NCBI GenBank assembly: GCA_003525045.1
Contig: DQGF01000230.1
Location: 1 to 7,173, forward strand
Reading direction: 5' to 3'
Origin: Pseudomonas sp.
Lineage (GTDB): Bacteria > Pseudomonadota > Gammaproteobacteria > Pseudomonadales > Pseudomonadaceae
DNA: 7,173 nucleotides
Made by a program: the position numbers and the translations under genes. Below the pieces are notes generated by a model. The model had not been told where the DNA came from. It made no database searches and worked only from the letters and a program-made list of their open reading frames with translations. Shown one piece after another: positions 1 to 6,063 of this stretch (within the stretch, counting starts at the first letter, position 1; each line of letters starts with the position of its first letter).

Positions 1-1064
1 ATGGCGATGGAGCCGCCGTTGACGTTGACCTTGTCCGGGTCGATGGCCATGTCCTTGATGAACTTCAGCACCACGGAGGCGAAGGCTTCGTTGACCTCGA
101 ACAGATCGATGTCTTCGACCCGCAACCCGGCCTTGGCCAGTGCCTTGCGCGTGGCCGGCCCCGGCCCGGTAAGCATGATGGTCGGGTCGGTGCTGGTAAC
201 CGCCGTGGCGACGATCCGTGCCCGTGGTTGCAGGCCCAATGCCCGGCCTTTGGCTTCGGAGCCGATCAGCATCAAGGCCGCGCCATCGACTATCCCGGAA
301 CTGTTGCCCGGCGTGTGCACGTGGTCGATCCGCTCCACGTGGCTGTAGACCCGCAACGCGGTGGCGTCGAAGCCCATTTGCCCGATCATCTCGAAGCTCG
401 GCTTGAGCTTGCCCAAGCCTTCCAAGGTCGAATCGGCGCGAATGAACTCATCGTGATCGAGCAGGATGATGCCGTTCTGGTCCTGCACCGGCACCAGAGA
501 CTTGCTGAACGAACCATCCGCCCGCGCCCGCGCGGCCTTGCGCTGGGAGTGCAGCGCGTAGGCATCGACATCCTGCCGGCTGAAGCCTTCGAGGGTGGCG
601 ATCAGGTCGGCGCCCACTCCTTGAGGCGTGAAATGGCTGTGCAAATTGGTTTCCGGATCCAGGGCCCAGGCCCCACCATCACTGCCCATCGGCACTCGGG
701 ACATGGACTCGACACCGCCGACCACTACCAGGTCTTCGAAGCCGGAACGCACTTTCATCGCCCCGAGGTTGACCGCTTCCAACCCCGACGCACAGAAGCG
801 GTTGATCTGCACACCGGCCACGCTGACATCCCAATCGGCCACCTGGGTCGCGGTTTTGGCGATGTCAGAGCCTTGATCGCCGATGGGCGTTACGCAGCCG
901 AGCACCACGTCATCGACCTGGCTGGTGTCCAGGGACGTACGCTGCTGCAGCGCCCTTAGCAGCCCAGCTACCAGGTTCACCGGTTTTACGCTGTGCAAGG
1001 CGCCATCGGGCTTGCCCTTGCCGCGGGGCGTGCGTAACGCGTCGTAAATCAAAGCTTGGGTCAT
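1..1064 (-). CDS. Thiolase-family acetyl-CoA C-acyltransferase, 3' end outside window
   Basis: Read on the minus strand from ATG at 1064, the frame stays open for 354 codons to the window edge, so the C-terminus is missing. The N-terminus [20 protein letters not shown] is typical of the thiolase fold. The nucleophilic cysteine lies in [13 protein letters not shown] (Cys91), the NEAFA motif is at about residues 325-329, and the last visible residues NVNGGSIA lead into the family's GHPLGATG loop. The catalytic His and second Cys of the family should therefore lie just outside. Thiolases cleave 3-ketoacyl-CoA with CoA in beta-oxidation or condense two acetyl-CoA; sequence alone does not tell which direction dominates. 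Full length is usually near 400 residues. GAGGA at 1069-1073 is a good ribosome site and fixes the start. In pseudomonads a 3-hydroxyacyl-CoA dehydrogenase often follows such a gene, but that would be outside. I give no symbol because several fadA-like paralogues exist in this genus. Confidence 0.95.
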   Translation of the reverse strand, partial: MTQALIYDALRTPRGKGKPDGALHSVKPVNLVAGLLRALQQRTSLDTSQVDDVVLGCVTPIGDQGSDIAKTATQVADWDVSVAGVQINRFCASGLEAVNLGAMKVRSGFEDLVVVGGVESMSRVPMGSDGGAWALDPETNLHSHFTPQGVGADLIATLEGFSRQDVDAYALHSQRKAARARADGSFSKSLVPVQDQNGIILLDHDEFIRADSTLEGLGKLKPSFEMIGQMGFDATALRVYSHVERIDHVHTPGNSSGIVDGAALMLIGSEAKGRALGLQPRARIVATAVTSTDPTIMLTGPGPATRKALAKAGLRVEDIDLFEVNEAFASVVLKFIKDMAIDPDKVNVNGGSIA

Positions 1065-1106
1065 GACGTCCTCGAACCGCTGTGCAGGAGTAAAAGCAGA
1101 GCTCCC

Positions 1107-1134
1107 ACCTTAGGCCGAGCGGTCATGGATTCAA
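1107..1134 (-). promoter_or_regulatory. Candidate sigma70 promoter of the thiolase gene
   Basis: On the minus strand TTGAAT (plus 1129-1134) and TAAGGT (plus 1107-1112) are separated by 16 bases and lie about 45-70 bases upstream of the thiolase ATG. Each hexamer matches the consensus at four of six positions. The -35 box and spacer fall inside the 1119-1141 dyad, which would fit repression by a bound regulator. This is a moderate match found by eye. Confidence 0.4.
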
Positions 1135-1141
1135 TGACCGC
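1119..1141. promoter_or_regulatory. Operator-like perfect dyad upstream of the thiolase
   Basis: GCGGTCAT (1119-1126) and ATGACCGC (1134-1141) form an 8-bp perfect inverted repeat around a 7-base centre. There is no T-tract, so it is not an intrinsic terminator. It overlaps the -35 region of the candidate thiolase promoter, the usual place for a repressor such as a TetR- or GntR-type regulator of fatty-acid genes. No regulator gene is visible in the window, and the sequence does not match the PsrA motif (GAAAC-N4-GTTTC type). It could also be a simple RNA hairpin. Confidence 0.5.
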
Positions 1142-1315
1142 AACGCTCAGCCGCGTTGACGCACACGCTCAGACGGACGGTAGCCCGGTAGGGGATTAAC
1201 CGATTCAGGACACGAACCTGTCTAGCAAACGGGCGACCAAGAAGCTGGCAATAGGCCTCATATCCTTTTAAGCGCTATTGGTAACAACACCATATGAAAT
1301 GGATCTAAACCAAGC

Positions 1316-1344
1316 GTGACGCGGGCTCTAAGGTGAACTTATAC
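1316..1344 (+). promoter_or_regulatory. Candidate sigma70 promoter for the small ORF
   Basis: GTGACG (1316-1321) and TTATAC (1339-1344) are spaced by exactly 17 bases on the plus strand. The -35 hexamer matches the consensus at four of six positions. It is the best rightward promoter I can see upstream of the 31-residue ORF. The -10 box lies within the small dyad AACTT-ATACG-AAGTT (1336-1350). Confidence 0.4.
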
Positions 1345-1457
1345 GAAGTTGTCGTCGGGTTTTGCCGAGGCGCTCGTTCTACAGGAAGTGCAACGCTTTG
1401 CCGTCATGGAGATATGCAGGCAAGCAATCAGGAAATAACAAAAAAAGGCGGTCAGCC

Positions 1458-1553
1458 ATGTTCAAGCAATCGAAAGTACGTCAAGCCGGACTCATTCTAT
1501 TCGCCACCACGCTATTGTTGATTTTACCGAACCTGACCAAGGTTATTGGTTAG
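1458..1553 (+). CDS. Candidate 31-residue single-span membrane peptide
   Basis: ATG at 1458 opens a 31-codon frame ending at TAG 1551-1553. The product has a basic N-terminus (MFKQSKVRQ), then one hydrophobic stretch of about 15 residues (AGLILFATTLLLILP, residues 10-24), and a short polar end (NLTKVIG). This pattern predicts a single inner-membrane helix. AAAGG at 1444-1448, nine bases before the ATG, can serve as ribosome site. The frame continues upstream without an ATG, so 1458 is the natural start. No hairpin-plus-T terminator follows, so it might be co-transcribed with the cytochrome gene 123 bases downstream. I do not recognise the family. Such peptides often act as accessory subunits of membrane complexes, but no role can be assigned here. 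A chance ORF remains possible. Confidence 0.5.
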   Translation: MFKQSKVRQAGLILFATTLLLILPNLTKVIG

Positions 1554-1676
1554 TCGGTCTTTAAAATACGGCGTCAGTTTTTTATATCGCCCATTTAAAA
1601 TGTGACTGGCTCGCTACCCGGGCCAGCGTGGGTGTGCCAATCTTTGTGGCACTTCCACGACATGGACGGCGATCAC
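1554..1676 (+). other. Gap upstream of the cytochrome gene
   Basis: The first part is AT-rich and includes TAAAAT (1596-1601), five of six to a -10 box, but without a good -35 box. Downstream is a perfect dyad GTGCCA-N7-TGGCAC (1634-1639 and 1647-1652), about 25 bases before the chosen start codon. It has no T-tract and may be an mRNA hairpin or a protein site. Confidence 0.35.
1664..1669 (+). promoter_or_regulatory. Ribosome site supporting the TTG start of the cytochrome gene
   Basis: GGACGG lies seven bases before TTG 1677 and is a one-mismatch Shine-Dalgarno. The in-frame ATG at 1662 has no comparable site and would only add five polar residues (MDGDH) before the signal peptide. The open frame back to GTG 1602 adds a non-signal-like stretch. 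Confidence 0.5.
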
Positions 1677-2483
1677 TTGAAAACGCTCATTCTGTTCGGG
1701 GCCCTGCTGCTGAGCACGCCCCTCTTTGCCGCACAGCTTGACCTGGAGCTGGGCGCGAACGGTCGCACCTGGCAGACCGAGGAATTGCTCAAGCATCCTC
1801 AGGTTCAGACCATCACCATCACCAACGACGTTTCCTACAAACGGGACATGAGCTATCGCGCTGTTCCGGTGGCGGCATTGTTGACGGGTATCAAGCCCGA
1901 AGATCACTTGCAAGCCGTGGCCCTGGACGGGTTTGCGGCGGAGTTGTCGGCGGCGCCGCTGCTCAATGCCAAGGGGGCAAGGGCGTGGCTGGCGATTGAA
2001 GATCCGGCCAAACCATGGCCGGCGTTGTCCGAGGGCAAGCACAGTGCCGGGCCGTTTTATCTGGTCTGGACCGATCCGCAGGCGGGCAATATCAGTCCTG
2101 AACAATGGCCATTTGAAGTGGCGAGCATCAAGCGCATGGCACCGGTGGCGCAGCGCTTCCCTGCCCTGCTGCCGGACCCTGCGCTTGCGGCGGACGATCC
2201 GGTGAACAAGGGCTTTGCGCTGTTTCAGAAGAATTGCCTGGCCTGTCATCGGCTCAACGGTGCCGGCGATGCGCAGTTCGGGCCGGATTTGAATATTCCG
2301 TTTAATCCGACCGAGTACTTTGGTGCGGATTTCCTCACGCGCTACATTCGTGATCCGCAGAGTTTGCGGCAGTGGCCGCAGGCGAAGATGCCGGGATTTA
2401 CGGCGGCGGTGTTGCCGGATGGGGACCTGGTGATGTTGGTGGGGTATTTGAAACATATGGCTGGGCGCAAGGTTAAGCCCTAA
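1677..2483 (+). CDS. Exported mono-haem cytochrome c with N-terminal oxidoreductase-like domain
   Basis: From TTG 1677 the product is 268 residues. It begins with a Sec signal peptide (MKTLILFGALLLSTPLFAAQ, cleavage near residue 18-19), so the mature protein is periplasmic. Residues about 20-165 form a domain that reminds me of the sulfite-oxidase/molybdopterin-binding fold seen in c-type cytochromes of this type (TITNDVSYKRDMSYRAVPV; GPFYLVWTDP), but no cofactor-ligating cysteine is evident, so a bound molybdenum cofactor is not supported. The C-terminal cytochrome c domain has haem motif CLACH (187-191), GPDLN after it, and a likely distal ligand Met238 in AKMPGF. It should transfer electrons in the periplasm; partner and substrate are unknown. 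ATG 1662 and GTG 1602 are alternative starts. The gene stands alone apart from the small ORF upstream and converges on the transglutaminase operon across a REP doublet. Confidence 0.9.
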   Translation: MKTLILFGALLLSTPLFAAQLDLELGANGRTWQTEELLKHPQVQTITITNDVSYKRDMSYRAVPVAALLTGIKPEDHLQAVALDGFAAELSAAPLLNAKGARAWLAIEDPAKPWPALSEGKHSAGPFYLVWTDPQAGNISPEQWPFEVASIKRMAPVAQRFPALLPDPALAADDPVNKGFALFQKNCLACHRLNGAGDAQFGPDLNIPFNPTEYFGADFLTRYIRDPQSLRQWPQAKMPGFTAAVLPDGDLVMLVGYLKHMAGRKVKP

Positions 2484-2507
2484 TCCTTTTGTCGACTGGG
2501 CGGGCCT

Positions 2508-2602
2508 CTTCGCGAGCAAGCCCGCTCCCACATTTGATCTGCAGTGAGCACAGCATTTGTGTACGACGCAGATTAAATGTGGGAGCGGGCTTGCTCGCGA
2601 AG
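2508..2602. repeat. REP doublet (REPIN), type with GAGCGGGCTTGCTCGCGA core
   Basis: Two 28-base arms, 2508-2535 and 2575-2602, are perfect reverse complements. Pairing continues for six more bases after one mismatch (GATCTGC at 2536-2542 against GCAGATT at 2568-2574), leaving a central loop of about 25 bases. The arm sequence is the extragenic palindrome common in P. fluorescens-group genomes, which is thought to be mobilised by RAYT transposases acting in trans. It starts 24 bases after the cytochrome stop and ends 14 bases from the transglutaminase stop. It may therefore act as a bidirectional terminator or mRNA-end stabiliser for both convergent units; no other terminator is seen there. 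Confidence 0.93.
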
Positions 2603-2616
2603 CGGTATCCCGGATC

Positions 2617-3432
2617 TTACTGTTGTTGCACCGAAATCACCGGCACCGGCATCGGCGTCGGCGACACAAACACCTTCGCATGCATCTGCTCGCAACCACC
2701 GCCCCGGCGCATCCCCCGCACCGGGCAGGCATCCAGATAATCCAGGCCTACCGCCAGTTTCAAATGCCGCTCTGGCCGCGCCAGCTCATTGGTCACGTCG
2801 AAGCTGTACCACGCATCATCGAGCCAGGCTTCAGCCCAGGCGTGGCTGGCCAGGTGTTCGCAATCTTCGCTGTACAGATAGCCCGACACATAACGCGAAG
2901 CAATTCCCAGGCTGCGGGCGCAGGCGAGGAAGGCATGGGTGTGATCCTGGCACACGCCCGAACGCCCGGCGAAGGCCTGGGCGGCGCTGGTGTCCACTTC
3001 GGTGGAGCCCGGTGTGTAGGTCATGTGCTGGTTCAGGGCATGCATCAAGTCGATCAGCGCCGTACGATCCCGACGTTGCTTGCATTGTTTCTCGGCGAAC
3101 GCGCGCAGGGCTTCATCGGCTTCGGTCAGCCGGGTGAAACGCAGGAATGGCAGCGCCGACTGGCTCTCATGTTCGGCTTCGCGCAGCTCGTCGATGTCGA
3201 CCTGGCCACGGGCGCCGATGATGATTGCCTCGTGGGGCTCGTCCAGGGTCAGCACATGCAGAATGTTGCCGAACGGGTCGAGTTGCGCGCGCACCGGCCG
3301 CGGCAGGTCGAGCTGCCAGCTGAGCACGTGCTGACGCTCGCTGTCGTGGGGCGTCAGTCGCAGGTACTGGATGCTCGCCCGCACCTGATCTTCATAGTGA
3401 TAGGTGGTCTCGTGGCTAATGGAAAGTCTCAT
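2617..3432 (-). CDS. Transglutaminase-like cysteine protease-fold protein
   Basis: The product has 271 residues. It starts MRLSISHETTYHYEDQVRAS, the N-terminal beta-region found in bacterial transglutaminase-like proteins (residues about 1-80). A transglutaminase core follows with an apparent catalytic triad: Cys161 in GVCQDHTHAF, His197 in ASHAWAEAW and Asp212 in SFDVTN. The family cleaves or forms amide bonds; in this operon type it is predicted to act as a peptidase or acyl-transferase on the product of the ATP-grasp ligase. No signal peptide is seen, so it is likely cytoplasmic. The start codon overlaps the alpha-E stop (ATGA, 3429-3432), with GGAGG at 3437-3441 inside the upstream gene, so translation is probably coupled. 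It is the last gene of the operon, followed after 14 bases by a REP doublet. Length is normal for the family. The precise substrate is unknown. Confidence 0.95.
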   Translation of the reverse strand: MRLSISHETTYHYEDQVRASIQYLRLTPHDSERQHVLSWQLDLPRPVRAQLDPFGNILHVLTLDEPHEAIIIGARGQVDIDELREAEHESQSALPFLRFTRLTEADEALRAFAEKQCKQRRDRTALIDLMHALNQHMTYTPGSTEVDTSAAQAFAGRSGVCQDHTHAFLACARSLGIASRYVSGYLYSEDCEHLASHAWAEAWLDDAWYSFDVTNELARPERHLKLAVGLDYLDACPVRGMRRGGGCEQMHAKVFVSPTPMPVPVISVQQQ

Positions 3433-4379
3433 GCAGCCTCCAGGTAGGAACTGTGAATGGCGTTGCCCAACTGGCGCACCAGCGGGATGAACTCGGTCAG
3501 CCAGGCGTGCAGGCCTTCGTCGAGAATTTCGGTGATGCCGGTGTAGCGCAGGCGCGCGTCCATTTCTGCCGCCAGGCGTTGCGCAGGACGGCCGTTGGCC
3601 CCCGGCAGTTGGGCGAGGATCTGGTCGATTTCTTCGGTACAGGCCCGTAGCGAGCGCGGGACGTCAGCGCGCAGCAGCAGCAATTCGGCCACGTGCCGGG
3701 CGCCGGGGGCGTCGCGGTAGATCTCGGTGTAGGCCTCGAACGACGACAACGCCCTTAATAAAGCACTCCACTGGTAATAGGCGTGGGCCGTGCCGTCGCT
3801 GACCGCTTCGGCCTGATCGCCGGCCATTTCGTAACGCGCGTCAAGCAAGCGCAACGTGTTGTCGGCCCTTTCGATAAACGTCCCCAGACGAATGAAGCGG
3901 AACGCATCGTTGCGCATGATGGTGCCGTAGGACGCGCCGCGGAACAGGTGGGAACGTTCCTTGATCCACTCGCAGAAACGGCTCATGCCGTAGCGACTCA
4001 GGCCCTGATTGGCGATCCCGCGAATTTCCAGCCAGGTGGCGTTGATGTTTTCCCACATGTCGGCGGTGATTCGCCCACGTACCGCATGGGCGCTGGCCCG
4101 CGCGGCACCGAGGCAACTGTAGATGCTTGCCGGGTTGGCCGCGTCCAGGGCGAAGAAATGCAGCAGCCGCTCGGCATGCAAATCGCCGTGGCGCTCCAGG
4201 TAATCCTCCAGGGTGCCGGTGATCAACAGCGGCATGGCGAGTTCGTGCAAACCGTCACCGCGACCATCCTGTGGCATCAGCGACAGCGAATAGCTGATGT
4301 CGAGCATCCTTGCGAGGTTTTCCGCCCGCTCCAGGTAACGCGACATCCAATACAAATCCGAGGCAGTTCTACTTAACAT
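3429..4379 (-). CDS. Alpha-E domain protein (DUF403)
   Basis: The product has 316 residues and is predicted to be nearly all helical, beginning with the family signature MLSRTASDLYWMSRYLERAEN. Further typical stretches are RYGMSRFCEWIKERSHLFRG in the middle and FIRLGTFIERADNTLRLLDARY. The alpha-E family is almost always encoded beside a circularly permuted ATP-grasp enzyme and a transglutaminase-like protein, and was named and linked to them by comparative genomics (amidoligase survey of Iyer, Aravind and colleagues). Its biochemical activity is, to my knowledge, not settled; a scaffold or partner of the ligase is the usual suggestion. The start lies 12 bases after the ATP-grasp stop, with AAGGAAG at 4386-4392 overlapping that stop codon. 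The end overlaps the transglutaminase start by four bases. One polycistronic mRNA is very likely. Confidence 0.96.
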   Translation of the reverse strand: MLSRTASDLYWMSRYLERAENLARMLDISYSLSLMPQDGRGDGLHELAMPLLITGTLEDYLERHGDLHAERLLHFFALDAANPASIYSCLGAARASAHAVRGRITADMWENINATWLEIRGIANQGLSRYGMSRFCEWIKERSHLFRGASYGTIMRNDAFRFIRLGTFIERADNTLRLLDARYEMAGDQAEAVSDGTAHAYYQWSALLRALSSFEAYTEIYRDAPGARHVAELLLLRADVPRSLRACTEEIDQILAQLPGANGRPAQRLAAEMDARLRYTGITEILDEGLHAWLTEFIPLVRQLGNAIHSSYLEAA

Positions 4380-4391
4380 GGCAGGCTTCCT

Positions 4392-5801
4392 TCAATCCTC
4401 GACCACCCAGGTGTCCTTGGTTCCGCCGCCCTGGGAGGAGTTCACCACCAGGGAGCCTTCACGCAGGGCAACACGGGTCAAACCGCCGGGCACAACCCGG
4501 GTTTCGCGGCCAGACAAAACAAACGGACGCAGGTCGATGTGGCGTGGCGCGATGCCGTTCTCGACAAAGGTCGGACAGGTCGACAGCGACAACGTCGGCT
4601 GCGCGATGTACGCATGGGGCTTGGCTTTGATCCGCGCGCGAAAGGCTTCGATTTCCGCTGCCGTCGCCGCCGGTCCCACCAGCATTCCGTAGCCGCCGGA
4701 GCCCTGGGTTTCCTTGACTACCAGCTCTGGAAGGTTGGCCAGCACGTGGGAAAGTTCGGAGGGATTACGACATTGCCACGTCGGCACGTTCTTCAGGATC
4801 GGCTCTTCATCCAGGTAGAACCGGATCATGTCGGTGACGAATGGATACACCGACTTGTCATCCGCCACCCCGGTGCCGATGGCATTCGCCAACACCACGT
4901 TGCCGGAACGGTACGACGCCAACAGCCCTGGCACGCCGAGCATCGAGTCCGGGTTGAACGCCAGCGGATCGAGGAACGCATCGTCGAGGCGACGGTAGAT
5001 CACGTCGACGGCTTTCGGTCCGTCCGTGGTGCGCATGAACACCTTGTCGTCACGCACGAACAGGTCCGCGCCCTCCACCAGTTCAACGCCCATTTCCCGA
5101 GCGAGAAATGCGTGTTCGAAAAACGCGCTGTTGAAGCGGCCTGGCGTCAGCACCACCACGCTCGGGTTATCGATCGGGCTGGAGCTTTTCAGGGTATTGA
5201 GCAACAGGTTCGGATAGTGGTCGATGGGAGCGATACGCTGGGCCGAGAACAACTCGGGAAACAGTCGCATCATCATCTTGCGGTCTTCTAGCATGTAGCT
5301 CACGCCGCTGGGGGTACGAAGATTGTCTTCGAGCACGTAGTACGTGCCGTCGCCATCGCGTACCAGATCGACACCGGAAATGTGCGAATAGATATCACGG
5401 TGCAGATCCAGCCCTTGCATCGCCAGCTGATATTGCTCGTTGGCCAGCACTTGCTCGGCCGGGATGATGCCGGCCTTGATGATGCGCTGCTCGTGGTAGA
5501 GGTCGGCGAGGAACATGTTCAACGCCTTGACCCGCTGAATACAGCCGCGCTCGACGACTCGCCATTCACTGGCGGGGATGCTGCGCGGAATGGTGTCGAA
5601 GGGGATCAGGCGCTCTGTCCCTTGCTCGTCACCGTAGAGCGTGAAGGTAATCCCGGCACGATGAAACAGCAGATCGGCCTCGCGTCGCCGTTGGGCCAAA
5701 AGCTCATCAGGCGTTTCGGCCAGCCAACGGGCAAACTCCCGGTAATGCGGGCGGACCTGGCCGCCGGCATCGTACATCTCATCAAAATAGGTGCGGATCA
5801 T
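4392..5801 (-). CDS. Circularly permuted ATP-grasp ligase (type 2, DUF404/DUF407)
   Basis: From ATG 5801 the product is 469 residues, the usual size. It begins MIRTYFDEMYDAGGQVRPHY. Conserved stretches include YYVLEDNLRTPSGVSYMLED (residues 154-173), which carries acidic residues typical of the metal/ATP site, VVKETQGSGGYGMLVGP (361-377) with a Lys and glycine-rich loop, and HIDLRPFVL (421-429). ATP-grasp enzymes form amide bonds through an acyl-phosphate; this permuted class is predicted to ligate amino acids or peptides, with unknown products. The frame is open to ATG 5858, adding 19 residues, but AAGGAG at 5808-5813 sits six bases before 5801 and the predicted sigma54 promoter would start RNA near 5825, so 5801 is preferred. 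It is the first gene of a three-gene operon with alpha-E and transglutaminase genes. No signal peptide; cytoplasmic. Confidence 0.96.
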   Translation of the reverse strand: MIRTYFDEMYDAGGQVRPHYREFARWLAETPDELLAQRRREADLLFHRAGITFTLYGDEQGTERLIPFDTIPRSIPASEWRVVERGCIQRVKALNMFLADLYHEQRIIKAGIIPAEQVLANEQYQLAMQGLDLHRDIYSHISGVDLVRDGDGTYYVLEDNLRTPSGVSYMLEDRKMMMRLFPELFSAQRIAPIDHYPNLLLNTLKSSSPIDNPSVVVLTPGRFNSAFFEHAFLAREMGVELVEGADLFVRDDKVFMRTTDGPKAVDVIYRRLDDAFLDPLAFNPDSMLGVPGLLASYRSGNVVLANAIGTGVADDKSVYPFVTDMIRFYLDEEPILKNVPTWQCRNPSELSHVLANLPELVVKETQGSGGYGMLVGPAATAAEIEAFRARIKAKPHAYIAQPTLSLSTCPTFVENGIAPRHIDLRPFVLSGRETRVVPGGLTRVALREGSLVVNSSQGGGTKDTWVVED

Positions 5802-5807
5802 GCCGTA

Positions 5808-5813
5808 CTCCTT
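5808..5813 (-). promoter_or_regulatory. Ribosome site deciding the ATP-grasp start
   Basis: AAGGAG on the minus strand lies six bases before ATG 5801. Nothing similar precedes the upstream in-frame ATG codons at 5858 and 5852. Confidence 0.8.
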
Positions 5814-5836
5814 GTCACCCGGACTTACAGGCCTTC

Positions 5837-5851
5837 GCAAGGCCCGTGCCA
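5837..5851 (-). promoter_or_regulatory. Predicted sigma54 (RpoN) -24/-12 promoter of the ATP-grasp operon
   Basis: The minus strand reads TGGCACGGGCCTTGC, an exact match to the core TGGCAC-N5-TTGC, with GG and GC ten bases apart as sigma54 requires. Only the weakly conserved base after TTGC (usually A or T, here G) differs. Counting from the -12 element puts the RNA start near 5825, giving a leader of about 24 bases that still includes the ribosome site. It partly overlaps a small palindrome (GGCCTT-CGC-AAGGCC, 5830-5844). Matching IHF and activator-like sites lie upstream, which raises confidence. Confidence 0.75.
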
Positions 5852-5869
5852 TCGGCATAAACGCTTTGA

Positions 5870-5882
5870 TATCAATCGGTTG
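5870..5882 (+). promoter_or_regulatory. IHF consensus site between the sigma54 promoter and its upstream dyad
   Basis: TATCAATCGGTTG matches WATCAA-N4-TTR at every defined position. Its centre is about 51 bases upstream of the predicted operon RNA start, between the -24 element and the NtrC-like dyad. This is where DNA bending by IHF usually helps an enhancer-bound activator reach sigma54 polymerase. It overlaps the palindrome TTGATATCAA (5866-5875). Confidence 0.6.
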
Positions 5883-5903
5883 GATAATAACGCCGCAACC
5901 GCC

Positions 5904-5918
5904 GCACCATTCCTGTGC
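5904..5918. promoter_or_regulatory. NtrC-like enhancer dyad
   Basis: GCAC-N7-GTGC matches the NtrC binding half-sites and spacing. The dyad extends by three bases on each side (GCCGCAC 5901-5907, GTGCGGC 5915-5921). The centre is about 86 bases upstream of the predicted sigma54 RNA start, within the usual enhancer range. Only one clear site is seen, whereas strong NtrC promoters often have two. A plain RNA hairpin is the alternative. Confidence 0.55.
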
Positions 5919-5949
5919 GGCAAATGCCCCAACCTGATCGCCCCCGCTT

Positions 5950-6050
5950 CATTGCGAAGCAATGTGTTCGCCTATCAGCAGCATAGTCAGAGTTGATTTC
6001 ACTGCCTGGGAGTCGATGCGGATAATCTGCGCATTCGCTGGAAAATTTAT
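5950..6050 (+). other. Stem-loop-rich DNA preceding an orphan rightward terminator
   Basis: This stretch holds CATTGC-GAA-GCAATG (5950-5964) and a short dyad ATGCG-N9-CGCAT around GATAATCTG (6016-6034). GATAAT (6021-6026) could be a -10 box, with TTCACT (5998-6003) 17 bases upstream as a weak -35. If used, it would give an RNA of about 55-60 bases ending at the terminator at 6064-6090. No credible ORF with ribosome site runs rightward here, so a small RNA is the simplest reading, but evidence is indirect. Confidence 0.3.
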
Positions 6051-6063
6051 CGTTCTTCCCTTT

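Larger units (their letters stand above)
1065..1457. other. Intergenic region between thiolase and small ORF
   Basis: This 393-base stretch separates a leftward and a rightward unit. No convincing coding frame is seen. Its left part holds the thiolase ribosome site, promoter and dyad. From about 1260 the DNA becomes more AT-rich and contains a candidate rightward promoter (1316-1344). The stretch 1142-1310 shows no feature that I can name. A rightward transcript starting near 1351 would have a leader of about 105 bases before the small ORF at 1458. Confidence 0.6.

Noticed and set aside
1..959. Plus-strand ORFs over the thiolase region
   Set aside because: They are shadows of the minus-strand thiolase, whose frame carries the Cys91 and NEAFA motifs.
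1340..1352. Match of 12 of 13 bases to a loxP arm (TATACGAAGTT)
   Set aside because: There is no second arm with the 8-base spacer and no recombinase; it is part of a small local dyad and looks like coincidence.
1335..1361. GAACTT as a possible AlgU (sigma22) -35 box
   Set aside because: No TCTGA-like -10 is found at 16-17 bases; the nearest candidate is too close.
1614..2531. Minus-strand ORF of 305 codons opposite the cytochrome
   Set aside because: It has an Arg/Gln-rich composition, no family features, runs into the REP arm at its start, and mirrors the clear cytochrome frame.
2557..5291. Long plus-strand ORFs (2557-3447, 3783-4376, 4539-5291) opposite the ATP-grasp operon
   Set aside because: They are antisense to well-conserved genes, have no recognisable domains, and are expected from GC-rich third positions.
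5802..5858. Upstream start for the ATP-grasp protein at 5858
   Set aside because: It lacks a ribosome site, adds a non-conserved-looking leader, and lies upstream of the predicted sigma54 RNA start.
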